NCBI RefSeq assembly: GCF_029633865.1
Contig: NC_079213.1
Location: forward strand, 103,659,434 to 103,723,433
Origin: Lampris incognitus
Lineage: Eukaryota; Chordata; Actinopteri; Lampriformes; Lampridae
Reading direction: 5' to 3'
Length of the DNA: 64,000 nt
The translations under genes were made by a program, and so were the position numbers. Below the pieces are notes generated by a model that saw nothing but the letters and a program-made list of their open reading frames with translations, searched no databases and had not been told where the DNA came from. The first letter of the stretch is position 1, and every line of letters begins with the position of its first letter. Shown here piece by piece: positions 1 to 11,544 of the stretch.

Positions 1-84
1 ACCCCCTTTTTGTTACTTCGTTTCATTGGCTGTATCTGCGTTTGTGTCCACCTCTACTGATCGTAACAGAAAGATCTGGCCAGC

Positions 85-363
85 ATGGACCCGGCAGACT
101 TGGGCCACCTCCGCCAAGCCCTCGCTACCCAGGATACCCCCGTGGGACAACACAACCAGGTCATTCAAGATGGCATGGAAACCCTCAAGTCACTCTTGGC
201 CATCGTGGCTCAGGTTAGACTTCCAAGTCAAACAGGTTTCCACACATCTTTCCTCTCCAGGCCCTGAACCCCCGGCTAGCCCCCCTGCTACGGTACAACC
301 TTCAGCCCAGCTAGCTCTCCAGCCCAGAGAACCCCACAGCCCAGCACCAGAGCACTGCTGGTG
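85..363 (+). pseudogene. Ty3/Gypsy-like Gag N-terminal fragment
   Basis: An ATG at 85 opens a short frame beginning MDPADLGHLRQALATQ, followed by a helical stretch (VGQHNQVIQDGMETLKSLLAIV). This matches the usual start of Gag in teleost Ty3/Gypsy retrotransposons as I know that family. The frame stops at 267. A proline-rich stretch (PPASPPATVQPSAQ) continues in the neighbouring frame to about 363, so a frameshift is likely. No capsid, zinc knuckle, protease or polymerase sequence follows. This is a dead scrap. The family call rests on the first 35 or so residues only. Confidence 0.45.
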
Positions 364-534
364 ATTTGGGGACATGCAGGTCTCTTCTAATTCCATGTTC
401 CCTAATGTTTAAGCATAACCCCCTACCTACATAACTGATGAGGCAAAACTATCTTATATGATGGGATTACTTAGGAGGAAGGCTTTAGCCTGGGCATCAG
501 CTGTGTGGGAAAGCCAGTCACCTGTTAGAATCTA

Positions 535-1548
535 AGAAGGTTGAATCAGTTCATCTGGATTACAATGTTTATTGACATAAACATTTCATCACTCATCTAA
601 GTGACCTCTTCAGCCTCAACTGACTGCAGGTATCCCCACCCTTATAAACAATACAGTGGCATGATTACCGAAACCAATGATTGGTTTCATGTGCAAATAT
701 GGGCGTGACCATTAACTAGAGTTTCAATGGCCATGTGTACTGTTCACAGAGGATTAGAGAATGTTTGCAATCACAGCATTGTAAGACTGTGACAGATGTA
801 CTCTTAGCCCCCCCACACACACACACACACATCTGTCACCATCTTTGTACAATGCTGTGATTGCAAACATTCCCAAATCCTCTGAACAGTACGCATGGCC
901 ATTGTAACTCTAGTTAATGGTCACTGCAATTTGCACATGAAACTGATCGTTGGTTTGGGTGGTTATGCCACTGTATTGTTTATAAGGGTGGGGACACCTG
1001 CAGTCAGCTGAGACTGAAAAGGTCACTTTGATGAGTGATGAAACGTTTCTCTCATTAAAATTTGTGTCCAGATATGGGGCATCCGGGTAGTGTAGCGGTC
1101 TATTCCATTGCCTACCACATGGGGATCGCCGGTTCAAATCCCCATGTTACCTCCGGCTTGGTTGGGCATCCCTACAGACACAATTGCAGGTGGGAAGTCG
1201 GATGTGGGTATGTGTCCTGGTCGCTTCACTAGCGCCTCCTCTGTTCGGTCGGGGCGCCTGTTCGGGGGGGAGGGGGACTGGGGGGAATAGCGTGATCCTC
1301 CCACGCGCTTCGTCCGCCTGGTGAAACTCCTCACTGTCAGGTGAAACGAAGCAGCTGGCGACTCCACATGTATCGGAGGAGGCATGTGGTAGTCTGCAGC
1401 CCTCCCCGGGTCAGCAGAGGGGGTGGAGCAGTGACCGGGACGGCTCGAAAGAGTGGGATAATTGGCCAGATACAATTGGGGAGAAAAAGGGGGGCAATTA
1501 AAAAAATGATTAAATAACTTATGTCCAGATGAACTGATTCAACTTTTC
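535..1548. repeat. Foldback (long inverted repeat) MITE-like element, split by a SINE
   Basis: The left arm (about 535-800) and right arm (about 829-1073, resuming at 1531-1548) are reverse complements with scattered mismatches. Both contain, for example, the stretch around an ACTCTAGTTAATGGTCA-type core and a GTTTATAAGGGTGGGGA-type core. A C-run and short (CA)n separate the arms. The outer ends read TTGAATCAGTTCATCTGGA and its complement. No coding sequence is present. The structure fits a non-autonomous foldback DNA element; the superfamily is not recognised. Confidence 0.75.
1074..1521 (+). mobile_element. tRNA-derived SINE (family B) inserted in the foldback element
   Basis: The head GGCATCCGGGTAGTGTAGCGG is followed by a B-box-like GGTTCAAATCC, so it is tRNA-derived. 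A conserved body follows (CGTCCCTACAGACAC, TGGAGTCGCC-type and GTCTGCAGCCCTCC motifs) and an A-rich tail. A 9-bp target-site duplication, TGTCCAGAT, lies at 1065-1073 and 1522-1530. It interrupts the right arm of the foldback element, so it is the younger insertion. I call this family B; other copies are listed below. Confidence 0.85.
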
Positions 1549-2769
1549 TGTATTTTGATCCCTTTGTGTCACTGGGATGAATGGTAATTATCTGTTAAAC
1601 TTGAATATAAGGTGAATATTGAATGTGCTAATGAGTAACAAAACTATAGTACATAGTAAAGATAGAATGGCATGTAACTTAAAAGGTTAAAAAAAAAGCA
1701 AAGAAAATTAAGATTTAGGGGGGTGACAGACTGCCACAGTTACACTGATACACCTATGACTTCTTCCTTTATGGATGTCTCCGTAAACCAAACAGCAAAG
1801 AAGGAAACTTGGAAAAGCAGCGAGCTAGCCTCATTTTAGCGTCACTGAATGACTCCACACTTGTATTGATCATTTTGAAGGCTTGTTCTGGACCAGCGCT
1901 GAGATTTATGAGCTCTGAACTCCTCATGAACCCAAGTGCCGTCTGATATCCTCGGGCTGTATCCAGGCGTTCTTCATCAGGACCCCCGAGATAATGAACC
2001 TCCCGTCCAACCAGGTCAGTCAGTTGTCTTCAATGAAGAAACAAGCACTCATTAAAAACTTCAAAGTCAAAGTTGGTAACAGTTATTACAAGTAGCACCA
2101 GCACAGCTTGGAAGTAGCCTAGAACGCTATCGCCCTGCACACTGTTTTTATGGTGAAATATCAACTTTTAATTGATATCAATGTTATGATACTATAATTG
2201 GGCTGTTTGAGATGCAACAACATATTCAGTTTAACTTGAGACCCCTTCAGCGCTGGAGGCTTGGTGAATGCAAATGCCAATTTTGCAGTTGAGGATGAGA
2301 GAAGTCAGTCGAGTGCTTCAGCAGAAATAACAGTAAAAAGAAATACAAAATCTACCAAAAGCAACAAAAGGGAATATGATAAAGCAGCTGTCAGAAACAG
2401 TCGATTCTTGGACACACATTTGCAAGATGGTGCGACTTAACAATTCTACAAAAAGGCAGCATGCCAAAAAGTGATCGTGTACGGCCAGGTAAAGTTAGCC
2501 CACTAGTTGCGCTAATCACGAGTTGCATTAGCAGTATCTACAAACTTGCCGATACATTGCACTCTTTGATTGTGATACCTTTCTGGCAGTTTAAAATGTC
2601 CACTTTTTATAGAGACAGCAACTTATTTAAACCAAATGTTGCCAGTCCATTTGTTTGCATGCTTGTTTGTTGTCTGACATCACAAGTGTGACAGCATTTT
2701 TAAGACTGCAGTTGCAAATTGTAAACAGGGTGGTACCATTGTTTTGTTTTTGTTTTGTTTTTTTGGTCT
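1549..2769. other. No gene recognised
   Basis: AT-rich sequence without a credible reading frame, recognisable repeat or RNA gene. Only short frames with no family resemblance are present. Confidence 0.6.
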
Positions 2770-2980
2770 ACGTGGGGATGGTGGTCGCGTGGCTCGGGTC
2801 CTGGGCTGTGCCGGTGGCGTCTGCACACTGCTTGGCATCCTCCTCATCATATTCTTCATATATTTTATGATGCCATTATAATTCTGTTATCCTCTTTCAA
2901 TGCTGTATTCTGTAAATTGTGTAAACACAACATTCACTGCACCATTGTTGTCCGTCCTGGCCGGTGGGAATAAAAGAGCA
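2770..2980 (+). repeat. LINE 3'-UTR-type interspersed repeat fragment
   Basis: The stretch with GATGGTGGTCGCGTGGCTCG, CTGCACACTGCTTGGCATCC and TGTAAATTGTGTAAACACAAC is the same repeat, in the opposite orientation, as 33600-33984. It resembles a 3' untranslated region common in teleost non-LTR retrotransposons. It is a truncated copy. Confidence 0.55.
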
Positions 2981-4229
2981 CTTCCGGGGTCGTGCGGTGT
3001 ATGGGGGCACGGCAGTTGCCATTAAGAGATCTCTGACTCTCGACTCATTCTTCTACGCCGGCTCGCCACAATACTTTTACTTTTAGTTGGCACTCCCCCT
3101 ACTTAAAACATCTTCCCGTGTGCCTGGCTTTGGTCTGCAGCGGCATCGTAGTGGGGGGGGGGCCTACCAGGGCCCAGAAGGGAGGGAGGGGGGGGGCCTC
3201 GGGAAGCCTGTAATTAAAAGTTTGTTTTGGTTTCCAGATGTTTATTCCCAACTAATTAGTCATAACTTCAGTTAAAATTGGCCCAAGACATCGGTCGAGG
3301 GACTTAAAGAAAATAGTGGCGGCTCTCTGAGGCCCCTCTCTCCCCGCTCTGAGACCCCTCTCACCCCTTTCAAAAGGTGCAAAATGGTTTAGTCCGCCCC
3401 TGGCGAGCGTCTCTCAGTGCAGCTCATCTAGTCCTGTCGCGGGTGACTGCTGATACGAGCACAGAGTCATGTCTTTCCCAAAGAAAGCAAAAATCTGGGT
3501 TCCAGAAAAGAAAAGGAAAAAAGGGAGGGAGAGAGGGCAAAAATGAGGGGAAACAACTGCTGAGTAATTTCTTCCAAAGGAAAGGTGAGCTAGGATAGGT
3601 GTGCAATAGATAAATGTACTGTGATTATAGATAATATGCAGCATGCTAGAACTCATGCGTGAGAGACAAGAGGAGAGGGGCCCACAGAGGCTGCTTAGGT
3701 ATAGGGGCGCAGCATGTTGTGCTACGCCCCTGCTGGTCTGTCAGCATCCACGTCTACCACGAAGACGAAAAAAGGTTTTGTCAACCGGTGGGTTTATCAG
3801 ACCTCTTTCTGATTGCAACGACATTTTCAGAAGATGAATGAAATACACGGCGAGGAGAAGGTATCCTCTCCCAGAGCGCTGACTTCCTCTCCGCGAGGAC
3901 GCGTCGTCATTTCGACGCAGCCTTGATGGTTGTCGCTTATCTTGGCGGTGTAATTGTTTCTCGGTCCTCCGACTGCTCTACACCGGAGAGCTTCATTTCC
4001 ATTTATATTGCTACTTAAGTCGCATGACCGCCCGTGGTGAGGTCAACCCGAGGGAAAGGGCAAACACCACTGACAGGAGTCAGTCGACTGGCCGGGCCGA
4101 TGCTGCTGATATCTGCAAGGAGGCGACGCCTCTGCATGGCTCAGCAGCCCGTCGTTAAAAAGCAATAGCGAGATAGTAAATGAAAGTGTGTGTGTGTGTG
4201 TTGGTGTGTGCGTGCGCACTTGTAGGTTT
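2981..4229. other. No gene recognised; G-rich and purine-rich low-complexity patches
   Basis: There are G-runs near 3151-3200 and a purine-rich patch near 3490-3560. A CpG-rich stretch lies at about 3845-4000. A CG-poor (GT)n start is at 4186. No open frame looks like a known protein. Confidence 0.5.
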
Positions 4230-4653
4230 CCCCAGACAGCAAAATTGCTGTGGCCCGGACCCGTCCCACACCCGACACTCTCATCCGGCCCACATACCGT
4301 GTGGAATGATGACACTTGGGTGGTCCACTCCTGTTTGCCAGATCTGGGCCAGAACCAAGCCATAGCAATGCCACATGTGGCACATATTTGCCACAGGTGG
4401 CCCATATTTGTTTTGTGATATTTGGGCCATATTCACTATTTACCACACGGGCCACTTCAGGGTCACATCCAGATTACATGCTGCCGAGAGCACCACAGCT
4501 TTGCCAAAAAGGCCCACATTTGACTTGGCATATTTGGGCCTTAATTGCTGTTATACATGTGGACCACTTCAGGCTCACATCCATTGTGTCAGGGCCAGAA
4601 GAAGGCCGCATCACTGCCTGAAGTGGCCCACATGCGGATGCTATCTTGGACAG
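4230..4653 (-). mobile_element. MITE-like DNA element with CCCAGACAGC ends, copy 1
   Basis: It begins CCCAGACAGCAAAATTGCTG and ends with the degenerate complement near 4640-4653. The interior is packed with GGCCCA/TGGGCC words spaced by AT-rich stretches. The same sequence occurs in the opposite orientation at 32427-32813, where both ends are intact. No coding potential. It is probably a non-autonomous DNA transposon. Confidence 0.7.
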
Positions 4654-5970
4654 GATTTTAAATGGATCTGGACCTGACAGACCAGTGTCTCATAGAAAGA
4701 TGCGTTTGTTTGCAGCTACCCTACCAGATAGTGAGCGTGTACAGTCAGGAAGGAATACGGTGTACTCACGTCCAACATGATCATCATCATCAGAATCATG
4801 TTTACTGGCCTTGTAGGTTTGCACATACATGGAGTTTGACTCTGGTTTTGTGGCTCTCTCAGTGTACTTAACACAGAATAACAACACAACACAACAATCT
4901 TCAGCTATATACACAAGGATTGACTTATACAGGTGAAACAAGAGGTGATAAGGTGCAGAGAACATATCAGAGATGCTGAAATAGATGTTAGCAGCTTACT
5001 TACATACATGCCTGAGGTGGATGGACATGACCGAGCGTACAGTATACGTACAATGTACAGTACAGTATATATACAATAGTGTGTGTGTGTGTGTGTGTGT
5101 GTGTGCAGATGTTATTTCTTGAGGGTTTTTTTTTTGGTGGCGTGGATGCTTCAGTTTGATCAGACATGGTGTTTGTTAGAAAAAGTTTTCAAGCCACTGT
5201 GTTAAATGACTGTCCACATTTCAGTCATTTGTAAGCTGAAGCATTGCGGGGGAGAAATGTCTCCATGCAGTCTGTTTTTCACCCACTGTCCCGCCAAACT
5301 TCACTGCCTCCCTCCAAACTGCTAACCGGACCATTCCTCTTACTATCATATCCTACACAATTCGGCTATATGATTTTTCCCCCCCAAGAAGTTCTGCTTT
5401 TGGGACGTCTGTGTGCAGCAGTAGTCATCTGGCGAGAGATAAAATGTGAGACACATTTCACAGCAGCTGCATTTTGATTTCTGGAAGGCCATCAATCACC
5501 CTGGCCTCCTAAATCAGCATCCGTGCTGTTAGAGCCACATCATCCCTCACCGTTGTCCTTTAAAGTGGGATGCCATCCTCCACTCGTGGCTGTTCATCAT
5601 CGTTCACCTTTGTCATTTAGCGAGTTTCAGCAGCGTGGCAGTTTGCAGAAAACTGGGTAGCGTCACGACTGTGAGGCGCCGCGGGCCAACAGTAACTGTC
5701 AGTCTATTGGTTCTGATCGTTACTGCTGATTGTCTCTGCCTGGAGGCCCGGCTGTTATGACTGTGTCTCCTCTCTGTTCTGGTTGCTGAATCTTGAGTAT
5801 ACCCTTCCCAAGGGTTCATGTCATCCATGATTCCAAGCTGTGGTTCAGTCACTTGATTCCACTTGTTGTGTTGCTGGGGCAGTTTAATGACTCAGGCCCC
5901 GGCCACACCAGCATTTGACAGCAACATTTGGCCCCGAGATCAGTTCATATGAATAGAAGTGTTGCAACCA
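4654..5970. other. No gene recognised; (GT)n tract at 5079-5105
   Basis: Mixed sequence with one dinucleotide tract and a T-run. Short frames do not resemble known proteins. Confidence 0.6.
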
Positions 5971-6200
5971 GGGCGACACGGTGGCACAGTGGTTAGCGCG
6001 GTCACCTCACAGCAAGAAGGTCCTGGGTTTGAGCCCCGAGGTAGTCTAACCTTGGGGTCATCCCAGGTCGTCCTCTGTGTGGAGTTTGCATGTTCTCCCC
6101 ATGTTTGTGTGGGTTTCCTCTGGGTGCTCCCATTTCCTCCCACAGTCCAAAGACATGCAGGTCAGGTGAATCTGCAGTACTAAATTGTCCCTAACTGTGA

Positions 6201-6245
<45 letters not shown>

Positions 6246-6353
6246 GGCCCTGTGATGGCCTGGCGGCCTGTCCACGGTGTCTCCCCGCCTGCTGCCCAAT
6301 GACTGCTGGGATCCAGCATCCCCGGGACCCTGAGAGCAGGATGGATGGATGGA
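5971..6353 (+). mobile_element. V-SINE/DANA-like SINE (family A) with internal (TG)n
   Basis: The tRNA-like head (GGTGGCACAGTGGTTAGCGC, then a degenerate B box near GGGTTTGAGCC) is followed by the conserved central domain of DANA/mermaid-type fish SINEs (GTGTGGAGTTTGCATGTTCT, CCCACAGTCCAAAGACATG). Next come an internal (TG)n at about 6203-6244 and a tail of GGAT repeats. An imperfect 11-bp duplication, TGTTGCAAYCA, flanks it at 5960-5970 and 6354-6364. Confidence 0.88.
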
Positions 6354-6364
6354 TGTTGCAATCA

Positions 6365-7261
6365 GGGGATTCACTTCTGGTGTTGCGGTAAATTTGCACA
6401 ATGCCTCCACATAGAGTTCAACTTTGGTGGACTTTGAGACAGATTTGCACCATCGGCCAATAGCAAAGCTGCATTGACGGTGTTGACCTCTCCCAGGGTG
6501 GTCACTAGGGAGGATTTAAAATGGAGGAGGCTGACTATTTTTAGTGTCACAGCATCCGATTTTATACAATTGTGCTCAACCAGATTATAAACTTCTATGC
6601 AAAAAAGTGTGCGGCATGGCTTGCAGCCAGCTGTGAAGCAGGAGTAAGTGGTGTTACTGGGGCTTAAGTGTGTATTTTGTTGTGTAGTTGGTCTGATTAA
6701 AGACCCTGTGCAGGAGTCGACTGTCATCCATCATGCCTGCTTGTCTTCCTCGCAGCAGACAGAAGGGCAGTCGGCGTGTGAGCAGAAAGTACACAACAGG
6801 CGTGAGCCATGGGTCTACAATTCAGGCGAGCATCAGTTATTTTACACGTAATCATTATTGAGTTGTGGATGCACAATATTAAGTGTTATTGTGCAGAGGC
6901 CTTATGATAATTTGGGCCAGAAAGTGCAATATCAAGAAAGGTTTTGATGTTAATGGTGTCCACAGAAAATCCGTGCTCAAAGTGAAGGTTTTATTTACGT
7001 ATTTATTTTTGTTTACACTGCGAGCAGGTCGACTGCATAAATTGAAAACCTCCTTTTTCAGTAACAGAAATAAAGAGCGTCTGATTCCCTTGGCCCTATT
7101 TCACATCGGGACTGTTCCTCTAAAAGAACCGAATATGCAGCATTGTTTCATCGTGTGAATAAATAAATCTCACTGTGATCAAAAGGTTTGACAGGTTTCA
7201 AACTCACGTTGGAGATAGCCCGAGAGAAAGAGCTTTTACCTGCGGGTGGAACAAAGCAACA
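6365..7261. other. No gene recognised
   Basis: Unique-looking AT-rich sequence. Frames at about 6371-6727 and 6883-7158 show no domain, signal or composition suggesting a gene. Confidence 0.55.
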
Positions 7262-7663
7262 TCCATCGATCCATCCATCTATCCATCCATCCATCTATCC
7301 ATCCATCATCCGAACCGCTTATCCTGCTCTCAGGGTCGCGGGGATGATGGAGCCTATCCCAGCAGTCATTGGGCGGCAGGTGGGGAGACACCCTGGACAG
7401 GCCGCCAGGCCATCACACAGGGCCCACACACACACACACACACACACATTCATACCTACGGGCAATTTAGTACTGCCGATTCACCTGACCCACATGTCTT
7501 TGGACTGTGGGAGGAAACCGGAGCATCCGGAGGAAACCCACGCAGACACGGGGAAAACACGCAAACTCCACACAGAGGACGACCCGGGACATCCCCCAAA
7601 GTTGGACTACCCCGGGGGCTCGAACACAGGACCTTCTTGCTGGGAGATCACCACGCTAACCAC
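7262..7663 (-). mobile_element. V-SINE/DANA-like SINE (family A)
   Basis: Reverse-oriented copy. CCATC repeats (the 3' tail) come first, then ATCCGAACCGCTTATCCTGC, an internal (CA)n at about 7424-7448, the central domain (CATGTCTTTGGACTGTGGGA), and the head ending near ACGCTAACCACT. The last head bases are missing. Confidence 0.87.
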
Positions 7664-7756
7664 TTCTTTAATGTTGCTTTGTGGAAATGTGTTGCACAAG
7701 ATGACGGTTAAAACTGTTTATAATTAAACATTCATTTTAATATTTCACATTATGTT

Positions 7757-8138
7757 GGGGGGGGCAGCGCGGTGGCGCAGTGGTTAGTGGGGTCGCCTCA
7801 CAGCAAGAAGGTCCTGGGTTTGAGCCCCGGGGTAGTCCAACCTTGGGGGTCATCCCGGGTTGTCCTCTGTGTGGAGTTTGCATGTTCTCCCCGTGGGTTT
7901 CCTCCGGGTGCTCTGGTTTCCTCCCACAGTCCAAAGACATGTAGGTCAGGTGAATCAACCGTACTAAATTGTCCCTAGCTGTGAATGTGTGTGTGTGTGT
8001 GTGTGTGGGTGGGACCTGTGATGGCCTGGCGGCCTGTCCAGTGTGTCTCCCTGCCTGCCGCCCAGTGACTGCTGGGATAGGCTTCAGCATCCCTGTGACC
8101 CTGACGGCAGGATAAGCGGTTTGGATAATGGATGGATG
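7757..8138 (+). mobile_element. V-SINE/DANA-like SINE (family A)
   Basis: Full-length copy: tRNA-like head (GCGGTGGCGCAGTGGTTAG), central domain (TGTGTGGAGTTTGCATGTTC), short (GT)n, and the ending AAGCGGTTTGGATAATGGAT with a GGAT tail. It lies about 100 bp from the inverted copy at 7262-7663, so the pair could form a hairpin in a read-through transcript. Confidence 0.88.
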
Positions 8139-8677
8139 TATACCAGCTAGTCCCTTCACTTGAGTAGAAATGAAAACCAGCAAATTTTCATGGACCCTGA
8201 AGTAAATCACACAACTTTTTGAGTTTTGTGTTTTGGGAGTTGAACACTATTTACCGGGGACTGGATTAGCTCTGAGGATTATTAAATATTCAAGGATTGC
8301 GTTATCAGAAAAATGTGGAAGCTTGGATTTGTGATATTTCTCAAGGGGGGCTTGTGACAAATTACCAGCGGTTTCGCAATACTGAGACGAACATTTTGTC
8401 ATCCTTCCTGCTGATTTTTAGCCATTCTAACAGTTTTCCTGAGCAGTTGACCTTTGGGGACAGAATCTCTGACCAGGCGGTGACATTTTAATTTGATGCT
8501 AATGAAGCAGCTGTCTGTCACTCAAAACGCTGTAATTTGAACAGATGCTAGTTTTCTACCAACCACCACCACACTCAACTCACTCTTCTTCGACAATTCT
8601 TAAAACCTGTTTTTCGTAGCATACAATGGGGATTTGTGGTTATTGCAGTGGCGTTTGAGAACTCTGAGTCCCTGACG
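8139..8677. other. No gene recognised
   Basis: Unique-looking sequence between a SINE and an L1-like 3' end. Nothing coding or structural was identified. Confidence 0.55.
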
Positions 8678-9590
8678 TTTTTTTTAATAAACTTTATTTA
8701 CACAATAGAACTTACAAAATATTCACAATGTCAACAAGGCAATGCATGCTCGAGGTATTGATAAATCATAATATATATAAAAAATACATAAAATGATAAA
8801 GAAATAAAATAAATGCAGACATAAACAAAATTAAATTAAAATAAATTATAAATCAAATTCATTATATAAGGCTCCAGTTTCCACAGCTTTGGGGTTTGTG
8901 CAGCATTTTAGTGTGTCCAGGCAGGATTTTAAGTAAGACGTGGAAACAGTAAGGTTGGGTTTCTGTTTTGCAGATTTGCTGGCATGCATGTGGCATTTTG
9001 CTAATAGAGAAACAAGATTAAGGACATATATTTTCTTGACAGGCATTTCATCATCAGAGAGACCAAATAAAATTAATTCAATTTTGAGTTTGAGTGGAAT
9101 ATCTAATTTTCTGTTTAACAACAGATTAAGGTACCAAAAAGTTTGACTGAAGGTGGCACACATGTCATCTGTCCCAAAAAAGATGAGTTATCGAATGGAC
9201 GAGGATCAACATTTAGCCTGTATTTTACAATAACAGGATAACACCTGTGCAAACAAAACAGTTCTTGGGCAATAACCATGTTTTCCCCAGTCTATAGCGA
9301 TATATAAATTATTCCAAACAATAACAGAAGCGGGTTTACTAATTGTGTCCCTCTGGATTATTTGGCCGCTATGCTGAAGATAAAGCACTACTAACTACCA
9401 CACTATTTTTACTCAGACAGCATAGTAACCATTACAGGAAGCAACTACAAACACTTTCATGTTTCGGGTGTCTGGGAATTAACTGTTGTCTCACATACGC
9501 CAGGCACATAACGTATCGTGGATTTTTAAATAGCCAATATTGTAATTTTGAAATGGATTTAAAAGGTTAAAATGTTCATCTGTACCATCA
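8678..9590 (-). pseudogene. L1-like LINE, 3' end of ORF2, 5'-truncated
   Basis: Read on the minus strand, 9163-8846 encodes 105 aa. The pattern (ELILFGLSDDE, VLNLVSLLAKCHMHASKSAKQKP, CTNPKAVETGALYNEF) is that of the C-terminus of L1-type ORF2: an LLAK...H..K segment followed by a terminal helix. A minus-strand AATAAA-rich stretch and poly(A) (T-run at 8679-8686) follow, as expected for an L1 tail. Upstream, broken frames to about 9590 look like more of the same region. No reverse transcriptase core remains. Inactive. Confidence 0.6.
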
Positions 9591-9870
9591 TTATTATAAG
9601 TGATTATCAGAATCAGAAACACTTTGTCGTTTCCATCTCATGAACATCGTTTCCCCCTGCCCACAGCAGCGCAACACAAAGACAATAACTACAAGAACAC
9701 GTATATCCAAACTAACACTGTAGTGTATTTGAATCAGACGTGCATTACTCAGTGTGACTGCTAGGCGGCACTGTAACTTTGCTGTTGTGTTACTGTGTTT
9801 GTATCGAGACCACAGAATAAAACGTTGTTGACTGACTAGACATGGCTTTCACCAGATCATATATTACAAA
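9591..9870. other. Short retroelement-tail-like patch; no gene
   Basis: The words ATCAGAATCAGAAACACTTTGTCG at 9607-9630 resemble a common fish LINE/SINE 3' tail. A stretch near 9780-9835 with AATAAAA resembles an LTR or polyadenylation end. Neither is certain. Confidence 0.35.
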
Positions 9871-10136
9871 CACATGTAAACTACTAATAAGACACGTTAG
9901 CCCCAAGCTAGCGGGTCTGACCCTTTAGCCGAGCGGTTGGTGATGTCGCCTTGTGGTGCAGTACACATCGTATCGAATCCCGCACCGGGCAAGAAAATAA
10001 CCGGTTACATTGGTGGCAGCGGTGCGGGATTCGATACAGGGTGTACTGCACCACAAGGCGACATCACTAACCGCTCGGCCAAAGGGTCAGACCTGTTAGC
10101 TAGGGGCTAAGGTGTCTTATTAGTAGCTTACACACA
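9871..10136. repeat. Long inverted repeat with tRNA-like arms
   Basis: Arms of about 115-120 bp (9871-9992 and 10017-10136) are near-perfect reverse complements around a short centre containing AACCGGTTACATTGGTGGCAGC. Each arm carries an A-box-like TAGCCGAGCGG and a B-box-like GTATCGAATCC at tRNA-like spacing; the right-arm version ends in GCCACCA. So each arm looks like a degenerate tRNA-related sequence placed head to head. No clean cloverleaf is evident and I do not call a tRNA gene. Confidence 0.7.
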
Positions 10137-10154
10137 TATCTAAAAAAAAAGTTT

Positions 10155-10490
10155 TTTAAAAATCCCTGTCCAGGAGAACGAAGGCCAGCCAGGATGCCTG
10201 TCGGAACTGCCGCTCTGCATGGGCTAGCAGTTAGCTTAGCCTGCCCCGCTTCCGCGTCCTGTCAGACCACCGCCGGTGTTTCCTCTTCGGTCGCAGCTCC
10301 AGGCAGGGCCGTGGTCCCTGGGCCCACAAGGCGCATTATAAGCTCTCCCAGCCGATCCAGCGCCGGCTCTCCCAGCCGTCAAACGAAGACAAACTTCGAC
10401 GCAGACGTGGACAAAGACACTGCATGGCCGGTACTGGATGAGGCTGCGGCAAACGTGAATTCGCGCCGCCATCTTCCCACACCGAAAGCA
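10155..10490 (-). repeat. CpG-rich interspersed repeat (family C), copy 1
   Basis: Shares long stretches (GCTAGCAGTTAGCTTAGCCTG, GCCGTGGTCCCTGGGCCCA, AATTCGCGCCGCCATCTTCC) with 13556-13800 and, in the opposite orientation, 46070-46895. On its minus strand the presumed 5' end carries AAGATGGCGGC (10465-10475), a YY1-type motif. The 119-aa frame across it is not conserved in the other copies, so I do not treat it as coding. Confidence 0.7.
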
Positions 10491-11544
10491 ATACTGTTTT
10501 ACTGTTATGCCGTTTTTATATACGCCCTATACGCTGAATACGCAATTACGTAGGGCCCAGGGAATCTTGTTTTTGTTTTAATTAAAAAAGTTGCTGGGAG
10601 ACAAAAAGCCAATCAACGTCTCCGACCCCCCACGTCAATCATGTCAGTGTACGGATTTGATTGGCACAGGTGCTAGCAACTGTCCAATCAATCATTACGC
10701 TGCTAAAGCGTTGTGACGGTTAAAAAAAAGAAAGAAAAAGGGCGACATGATGGCGCCTCCAAAATGCTAACGCTCCTCCGGCGCTGTCAAAAGAAAAAAA
10801 TAATAATGAAGACAATGGAGACAGAGAGCGAAAGTCGGGATTCAGGTATGTGTCATGGAGTCAGTCGTTGCAAATGAAGGAATTGATACAGGTATTCTTT
10901 CGCAATTCACTGGTGAATATCCAGTTGTGCTCAGAAGCAATTAAGCTGCTGCTGGCAGACGGAGAGCTTTAAGCTAACTTAGCATGCGTGGCTAACTTAG
11001 CATGCGTGAGGTCGGTCAGCGGTTTGCATTCAGGCACCAATGAGAGAACGCTTGTATCTTGTCCATATTGAATTTTGATGTTATATACTGGGGGCAGCCG
11101 GAAGTAGTTGTAGTAGATACTGTTACTTTGCGTGAAACATGACAGCAAGTCTAGTCTATAAAACTCAATCTTCATTTATTGATTGTAATTATATCTGGTG
11201 GGCAGAAGAAAAACTTACATTTCTATTAGGTTTTATAGCAATGTATTATGTTGTAAATTATACTTTATAACAATATCTATTCGAAAAACACTGTTCTGGC
11301 ACAATTCTTGCAGTCAATCATTTATGACAATTACGTCAATTTTTATTTTTCAGTAGGAAAAATGAATGAATGGTTGTCTTCTGTTTATATATTTTTTTTA
11401 TTTGATCGCAATAATCTCGAAGGACATGATAATATGATCCCACCCCATTCTCACAAATGTTTTGTGGATTTGCAGTTTTAATGTGTGTGTGTGTATGTGT
11501 GTGTCTCTGTGTGTGTGTTTCTCTCTCGTTGAACTTATTCACGG
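10491..11544. other. No gene; perfect 18-bp tandem at 10973-11008; possible 5' part of the hAT relic
   Basis: GCTAACTTAGCATGCGTG occurs twice back to back. A stretch at 10740-10870 (GATGGCGCCTCC onward) may be the 5' untranslated part of the hAT element that follows, but no terminal inverted repeat was identified. Confidence 0.45.

Noticed and set aside
1134-1475. 113-aa frame, and similar frames at 16317-16601, 40514-40819 and 58769-59236
   Set aside because: Translations of family B SINEs; frames are not conserved and carry no domain.
7175-8210. Frames of 157-179 aa with PSIHPSI and THTHTH
   Set aside because: They are translations of family A SINEs and their microsatellites; the same peptides recur at every SINE copy.
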